Below, piece after piece: positions 6,765 to 11,302 of a DNA stretch of 11,302 bases. The notes beneath the pieces are model-generated. The model saw only the letters and a program-made list of their open reading frames with translations, did not search any database and had not been told where the DNA came from. This DNA is from Clostridia bacterium (GTDB lineage Bacteria; Bacillota_A; Clostridia; Oscillospirales; Acutalibacteraceae), in contig JAFSAK010000133.1 in NCBI GenBank assembly GCA_017441045.1, positions 1 to 11,302 on the forward strand, given 5' to 3'. Within the stretch, counting starts at the first letter, position 1. Each line of letters begins with the position of its first letter. The translations under genes were made by a program, and so were the position numbers.

Positions 6765-7104
6765 CGGAATATTTGATAATGCAATGAAACTTTTGGGTTA
6801 TACCGATTCAAGCGGTGAAATTCAGGATAGCACAGGATTAAAAGCAAGGGCCACGGCCGCTATAAACCGAATTATTGCAGATTTGAAACTTAATATTTTC
6901 ATAGAAAAACTAACCGATGAAATTTCTATTTCACAAAGCGGGGAAGATGCCCTTATATACGGTACTGCCATGCTTTTGGCCCTTTCGGATAACGATGGGA
7001 GCAAAAATCAACTTTTTGCAAGTATTTATAATGCCAAAAGAAGCGCCTTTCGGGGCAATAAAACCTTCGTTAAGGATAACTTGCCTGTAGCAAACGAGGT
7101 GTAG
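6754..7104 (+). CDS. Putative head-tail connector / adaptor protein
   Basis: A 116-residue protein with a perfect AAGGAGG at 6741-6747 and ATG at 6754. The start overlaps the -1-frame end of the portal by 11 bases, which supports that extension being part of the portal gene. Helical segments around residues 26-50 and the segment GEDALIYGTAMLLALSDNDG followed by NQLFASIYNAKRSAF (about 63-98) resemble small neck proteins in clostridial phages that bind under the portal. The role would be to extend the portal channel and dock the next neck or tail component. Identification rests on position, size and this helical pattern, not on a named catalytic motif. The next gene begins three bases after its stop, so the two are likely coupled. 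Confidence 0.55.
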   Translation: MKGSGIFDNAMKLLGYTDSSGEIQDSTGLKARATAAINRIIADLKLNIFIEKLTDEISISQSGEDALIYGTAMLLALSDNDGSKNQLFASIYNAKRSAFRGNKTFVKDNLPVANEV

Positions 7105-7107
7105 TTT

Positions 7108-9207
7108 ATGAAATACGGCAATATTAAAAGTGAAATGCAAAAGCAGTTCCGTATAGGAGGTCTTTTCGGCGGAGTAAATCTTAAGGATGAAAAGTTTATT
7201 GAAAAGAACGAATTAAGTGACTGTAAAAATTTATGGTTTAAAAACGGTGCCCTTCGCACAAGAAGTGGAATAAGAGCATTAGAAAATAGCGTCATCAGTA
7301 AAATTGATGAATATTCCGAGTGCGTTTGGCCGTTTAAAATGACGGGAAGTTCGGTTTATATTAAGGATGAGAAAAAAGCCATTGCATATATGGTCGATGG
7401 CGATTATATGTCCTATGAACTATTGAGGGTTTTCTTCGTAAGTGATAACGGAAGTTTGGAAGAAACGGCTGCTATTCGTTTGCAAAGGACAAGTTCTGAG
7501 GTTTTTTATAGATTTTCCAATATTATGTTTTTCAACGCTTCTTCTACTACGGGCGGCGGTGTTTATGCCTTTGTTACCGTAAGGTCGGGAAGCGAAACGG
7601 TTTACCGTATATATGAAATCACCGAAAACTTTGATGGGTGGACAGAACTCGGAGTAACCGATTGCTATGTGCCGATTATTTATATGAATGGCAGAGGCAA
7701 TAAGTATGCCGAAGCCGAGTCGGGAACTATGTTTTATAATGCCAAACCCACCGAGCCAGAAGCTATTAATATGCTTAATCCTAAGTTTAATGCATATTTT
7801 ACTACCGACGGCGTATCAGGGACCTTTAAATTGCCCATTTCTGATATTGATGCCAATTTCGTAGAATGCAAAATTTATATTACACCTACCGAATATCTCA
7901 GATGGCTTGTAGAACCGGAATATGATAATACCATTCTTCTTTATGACGGTCATACCGTTGCCTTCAGAATCGATAGAGCAAAGGGAATCTTCAGTTTCAC
8001 CGAGGGACAAAAGGAATTTTTATGGCCATATATGTCGGGTTACGGTGGCAACAATATCGAGATAACGGCATATAAAACCATCCCTGATGCTTGGGGTAAA
8101 ATAGTAGGCGCCAATAGGTGCATAAGTTATAACGGAAGAATGTATTTCTGCGATAACGAATTTAGTGTCAATGAAATTTATTCCTGCCGAAAAACCGCGC
8201 CCCTTTATTTCCCGACCAATGCCAAGGTGGCAGTGGGGGATAGAACGGCGCCTATTACGGCTATGGGAATTGTTTGCAATAAATTTATCGTATTTAAACC
8301 TACCGAAATATATAAAATCAATGTTACGGTAGGCGATGTCTATTCGCCCGATGGTATCATATCGGGCGCAAAGGCGGGATTTTTGCATAATGATACTCTG
8401 ACTGCTACGGCGGTACATTCCTTTATCGGTTGCGATTGCCCCGATACCCTTCGCAACTGCTCTAACCGTCTTGTTTGGCTTTCTTCAGCGGGTAAGATTT
8501 ACACCCTCGCCACGACTACATACGGCAAGGAAAATAATATTTATGAAGTGTCTTCAAATATCGAAAACTTTCTTGACTATTATAGTGAAACCGCGCTTAA
8601 AAAGGCGTATGCCGTTGATATAGACGGATATTATATGTTAATACTAGGCGATAAAATGGCGGTTATGGATTATAGAATAAAGGATTTTGGATTTCCTTAT
8701 AAATATGCCAATCCCAATGAAAACAACGGTCAAATCGCTTGGTATTTCTGGGAACACAAAATCGGTGGAAGTATGGTTTCCGCCGATAAGGTAAATAAAA
8801 ATGTTGTCTTTGCTTGCAACAGTAAAAATCTAAAATTTCAGTATATTGCTATGTTGTCGGGTGAAAAGGATAAAGTTATAGAACAGAACGATAGCGGCGA
8901 AATATCATTTAAAGAATGTGATATTGAGGGAAGGGTTACTACCGCATTTACGGATTTTGAAAGTATGGATACTTTAAAAACCATAAATAAAATTCATATT
9001 GGTTTAGAGCCCGCTTCCGATATCAAAATAGCGGTATCGGGGGATGAAAACAGAGGTGAAGTTATTATAAGACCAAAAACAACGCGCTACGAGGTAACAC
9101 CTATAATTATCCCCATAAGAAAAACAAACCGACTTAAAATTTCTCTCGAAAGCAAGGATAGATTTGCGGTGGGCGGCATATTAATTAATTATACGCCCAT
9201 AGGTTAA
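7108..9207 (+). CDS. Large nozzle/stopper-like beta-rich virion protein
   Basis: A 699-residue, beta-strand-rich protein, the longest in the window. GAGGTG lies six bases before the ATG. The N-terminal pattern FRIGGLFGGVNLKDEKF, ELSDCKNLWFKNGALRTRSG (about 14-54) is of the type found at the start of podovirus tail-tube-B, nozzle and DNA-stabilising proteins, where a few N-terminal strands precede a propeller-like body. Repeated short strands with aromatic residues follow. The C-terminus carries TINKIHIGLEPASDIKIAVS and RFAVGGILINYTPIG, a compact beta domain. It would close the filled head and form a short nozzle. No membrane segment or signal peptide is evident. An alternative is a tail or receptor-binding protein. 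The fold assignment is inference and should be tested by structure prediction. Confidence 0.5.
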   Translation: MKYGNIKSEMQKQFRIGGLFGGVNLKDEKFIEKNELSDCKNLWFKNGALRTRSGIRALENSVISKIDEYSECVWPFKMTGSSVYIKDEKKAIAYMVDGDYMSYELLRVFFVSDNGSLEETAAIRLQRTSSEVFYRFSNIMFFNASSTTGGGVYAFVTVRSGSETVYRIYEITENFDGWTELGVTDCYVPIIYMNGRGNKYAEAESGTMFYNAKPTEPEAINMLNPKFNAYFTTDGVSGTFKLPISDIDANFVECKIYITPTEYLRWLVEPEYDNTILLYDGHTVAFRIDRAKGIFSFTEGQKEFLWPYMSGYGGNNIEITAYKTIPDAWGKIVGANRCISYNGRMYFCDNEFSVNEIYSCRKTAPLYFPTNAKVAVGDRTAPITAMGIVCNKFIVFKPTEIYKINVTVGDVYSPDGIISGAKAGFLHNDTLTATAVHSFIGCDCPDTLRNCSNRLVWLSSAGKIYTLATTTYGKENNIYEVSSNIENFLDYYSETALKKAYAVDIDGYYMLILGDKMAVMDYRIKDFGFPYKYANPNENNGQIAWYFWEHKIGGSMVSADKVNKNVVFACNSKNLKFQYIAMLSGEKDKVIEQNDSGEISFKECDIEGRVTTAFTDFESMDTLKTINKIHIGLEPASDIKIAVSGDENRGEVIIRPKTTRYEVTPIIIPIRKTNRLKISLESKDRFAVGGILINYTPIG

Positions 9208-9231
9208 TTAAACTACGCCAAAGGAGATAAT

Positions 9232-10329
9232 ATGAAACGAGCCGCAATTCTTTGCCTTTGCATTTTGCTGTTTGTTTGCGGTTGCCAAGAAAACAAAGGC
9301 CAAGAGAGAATAAAAGATGATAACAGTATCTATCATAAAGGGGTATGGGTAACCTACGGAGAACTTAACGGTATGCTTGCATCTGATTTCAAGGATGAAT
9401 TTTCAAAGGTTATAGAAAAATGCAAAGAAAAGGGCATAACCGATATTTTTGTTCATACAAGAGCTTTTTGCGATGCCTATTACCCATCCTCACTTTTTCC
9501 GATGGCTGAAAGTGTAAAAAGCGCAGAATTTGATATTTTGGAGTTTATGGTCGAGTCGGCGCATCAAAAAAACATACGGTTTCACGCCTGGATCAATCCC
9601 TATAGGGTGAGAACGGCGGACAATAATATTCAAAATATAAATCAAGAAAGCCCCGCGTATAAGTGGGGCTTATCGGAAGAACTCCTTGTAACAGGAAGCG
9701 GAATTTATCTTAATCCCGCTTCCTATAAGGCAAGGATACTTGTAACCGATGGGGTAAGGGAAATACTTAATACCTACGCCGTTGACGGCATACATTTTGA
9801 TGATTATTTTTATCCAATGGACCTAAATCAAGAAGATATATCCTCTTATCAGGAATACTGTGCTTCTACCGAAAGCCCCGTTTCAATAGAGGATTGGCGC
9901 AGAGGTAATGTGAATGCCCTTATCAGCGGGGTATATACGGCTATAAAATTTATAAATAAGGATATAATTTTTAGCGTAAGTCCCGCGGCGGATATTGAAA
10001 AAAACTATAATTGCCGTTATGCAGATGTTACAGTTTGGGGAGAGAGCGGCTGCGTTGATTGGATAATCCCGCAACTCTATTTCGGTTTTAATTATCCCGA
10101 CTCTAAATTCTGTTTCAATAATCTTCTGGATTCTTGGAAAAGGGAACTCAAAAGCAGCAAGGCGAAACTTTTAATAGGTCTTGCAAGTTATAAGGTTGGC
10201 ACCCAAACTATGCCCGATGCTGCCGAGTGGATTTTAGGTGAAGAAATAATTAAAGCCCAAGAGAAAATATGCGAAGAAGATGAAGATATCTACGGCCATC
10301 TGTATTTTTCTTATTCCTACATAAAATAA
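9232..10329 (+). CDS. GHL10/DUF187-type glycoside hydrolase lipoprotein
   Basis: A 365-residue lipoprotein. A basic N-terminus and hydrophobic core end in the lipobox VCGC with the lipidated cysteine at 18, so it should be anchored outside the membrane. The rest is a family-10-like (GHL10, PF02638) barrel: GVWVTYGELNGML near residue 38, FHAWINPYRVRT, VDGIHFDDYFYP (D185, D190, D191) and VDWIIPQLYFGF (around 276-286), ending in HLYFSYS. The E. coli relative DigH (YddW) cleaves peptidoglycan glycan strands stripped of stem peptides. The same substrate is likely here but not shown. It lies 24 bases after the virion cassette with its own AAGGAG and no terminator between, so it is probably co-transcribed. 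It could equally be a host gene next to the insertion point. Confidence 0.85.
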   Translation: MKRAAILCLCILLFVCGCQENKGQERIKDDNSIYHKGVWVTYGELNGMLASDFKDEFSKVIEKCKEKGITDIFVHTRAFCDAYYPSSLFPMAESVKSAEFDILEFMVESAHQKNIRFHAWINPYRVRTADNNIQNINQESPAYKWGLSEELLVTGSGIYLNPASYKARILVTDGVREILNTYAVDGIHFDDYFYPMDLNQEDISSYQEYCASTESPVSIEDWRRGNVNALISGVYTAIKFINKDIIFSVSPAADIEKNYNCRYADVTVWGESGCVDWIIPQLYFGFNYPDSKFCFNNLLDSWKRELKSSKAKLLIGLASYKVGTQTMPDAAEWILGEEIIKAQEKICEEDEDIYGHLYFSYSYIK

Positions 10330-10364
10330 TCGGCTTAACGGTTTTCCGTTAAGCCGATTTGTTT
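10328..10364. terminator. Bidirectional terminator between convergent genes
   Basis: A perfect 14-bp stem (10328-10341 with 10346-10359) with a TTTT loop begins on the stop codon of the lipoprotein gene and ends five bases before the stop of ilvE. T-rich sequence follows on the plus strand, and A/T-rich sequence flanks the other side. It therefore likely ends both the rightward cassette transcript and the leftward ilvE transcript. Confidence 0.88.
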
Positions 10365-11302
10365 TTAATCGCAAACCTTGGTTATCCAATTGAAGTCATC
10401 TTCAATTTTGCCCCATTGGATACCGGTAAGATTATCGTAAAGTTTTTGTGTCAGTTCCCCAATTTTGTTATCGCAAACGGTATATTCTTTACCTTCATAG
10501 AAAAGATTGCCGATGGGCGAAACAACGGCGGCGGTGCCTGTGCCCCAGGCCTCCTCTAAAAGACCGTTTTTAGCGGCATCAAAGAGTTCATCAACCGAAA
10601 TCTGTCTCTCCTCAACCTCATAGCCCCAACTTTTAAGCAGTTGAATGCAGGATTTTCTTGTAATACCGGGAAGAACGGAACCCATAAGCGCGGGGGTTAC
10701 GATTTTGCCACCGATTTTGAACATAACGTTCATAGCGCCAACCTCTTCGATATATTTACGTTCAACACCATCAAGCCAGAGCACCTGAGTATAGCCATTA
10801 TCTTCTGCTTTTTGGCCTGCCCGTAAGCTCGCGGCATAGTTGCCTCCGCATTTTGCTTCACCGGTTCCGCCTCTTACTGCGCGAACATCGGTAGATTCAA
10901 TGGCGATTTTAACGGGGTTGAGTCCCTCGGCATAGTAAGCGCCAACGGGGGAGCAGATAACCGCAAAAACGGCGTTTTTAACCGCGTGAACTCCAAGATG
11001 GGGATCATTTCCGTAAAGGAAGGGGCGGATATAAAGTGAAGTGCCCTCGCTTTTCGGTACCCAATCTTTTTCGAGTTCAACGAGGGTTTTTATAATATCC
11101 AATGCGCCTTCGGGGTCTAAAGTAGGAAGACAAAGACGGGCGGCCGAATTATTAAGACGCTTAACATTTTCTTCGGGTCTAAAGAGCTGAATTCCGCCTC
11201 GTTCGTTTCTATACGCCTTAAGTCCCTCAAAGACCTCGGCACCGTAATGAAAAACTGTGGATGCGGGGTGGGTAGGCAGGGGGCCAAAGGGAACTATGCG
11301 GG
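10365..11302 (-). CDS. ilvE: Branched-chain amino acid aminotransferase, C-terminal part
   Basis: This reads leftward into the window from beyond the right edge. About 311 codons are visible and roughly 30-45 N-terminal residues are missing. The enzyme moves the amino group between leucine, isoleucine or valine and 2-oxoglutarate using pyridoxal phosphate, in the cytoplasm. Visible hallmarks are VFHYGAEVFEGLKAYR, RPEENVKRLNNSAARLC, the Schiff-base lysine in GTGEAKCGGNYAASL, LWLDGVERKYIEEVGAMNVM and the late EAWGTGTAAVVSPIG. The pattern is that of the larger, BCAT-type class. A methionine-equivalent TTG at 11102 is internal, since the frame stays open and homologous upstream of it. It ends at a hairpin shared with the convergent lipoprotein gene. 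It is an ordinary host gene and marks the right border of the phage-like region. Confidence 0.95.
   Translation of the reverse strand, partial: RIVPFGPLPTHPASTVFHYGAEVFEGLKAYRNERGGIQLFRPEENVKRLNNSAARLCLPTLDPEGALDIIKTLVELEKDWVPKSEGTSLYIRPFLYGNDPHLGVHAVKNAVFAVICSPVGAYYAEGLNPVKIAIESTDVRAVRGGTGEAKCGGNYAASLRAGQKAEDNGYTQVLWLDGVERKYIEEVGAMNVMFKIGGKIVTPALMGSVLPGITRKSCIQLLKSWGYEVEERQISVDELFDAAKNGLLEEAWGTGTAAVVSPIGNLFYEGKEYTVCDNKIGELTQKLYDNLTGIQWGKIEDDFNWITKVCD

Noticed and set aside
8020..8418. 132-codon minus-strand open frame inside the nozzle-like gene
   Set aside because: Antisense shadow with no recognisable motif or initiation signal.
9173..9190. Partial match of GGCGG-x-ATATTAA to the cassette leader near 1441 as a possible attachment-site direct repeat
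   Set aside because: The match is short and gapped and falls within the coding C-terminus of the nozzle-like protein, so it is not a convincing integration scar.
1..11302. CRISPR array, tRNA or rRNA genes, transposon ends
   Set aside because: No regularly spaced direct repeats, tRNA-like cloverleaf, ribosomal RNA sequence or transposase was seen on either strand by eye.

Overview
The window looks like a low-to-mid GC chromosomal segment of an anaerobic, Firmicutes-type bacterium (class Clostridia, plausibly an uncultured gut lineage). The grounds are strong AGGAGG-type ribosome binding sites, a near-consensus sigma-A promoter, a UPF0210 plus ACT-domain gene pair, a DUF2975 membrane protein, and a PBSX-type terminase. 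I cannot name a genus from sequence alone.

Layout. Positions 1-1359 hold three leftward host genes, probably one operon: DUF2975 membrane protein, then ACT-domain protein, then UPF0210/PFL-like protein (cut by the window edge). They are served by a TTGAAA-17-TATAAT promoter at 1392-1420. Positions 1502-9207 hold a compact rightward cassette of phage virion genes: putative small terminase, large terminase, a 60-residue membrane protein, putative scaffold, major capsid protein with a C-terminal Ig-like domain, portal, putative head-tail connector and a 699-residue nozzle/stopper-like protein. A GHL10/DUF187-type glycoside hydrolase lipoprotein follows 24 bases later (9232-10329) with no terminator between. 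A 14-bp hairpin at 10328-10359 separates this block from the convergent leftward gene for branched-chain aminotransferase (ilvE), which runs off the right edge.

How it fits together. The cassette encodes what is needed to build a procapsid (capsid, scaffold, portal), fill it with DNA (terminases) and close it with a short neck or nozzle. In this interval I see no integrase, repressor, replication, tail tube, tape measure, tail fibre, holin or endolysin gene, no tRNA and no convincing attachment site. It sits directly between ordinary housekeeping genes. The simplest readings are an ameliorated prophage remnant, or a domesticated particle-making locus (gene-transfer-agent-like, podovirus-like). 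The second is inference.

Points that most deserve checking are: the portal reading frame, which stops 32 codons before a clear continuation in the -1 frame, with a textbook-pattern slippery heptamer (A AAG GGC) just upstream; the Ig-like capsid domain; the intrinsic terminator placed between capsid and portal; and the wall-active lipoprotein at the end of the apparent operon.
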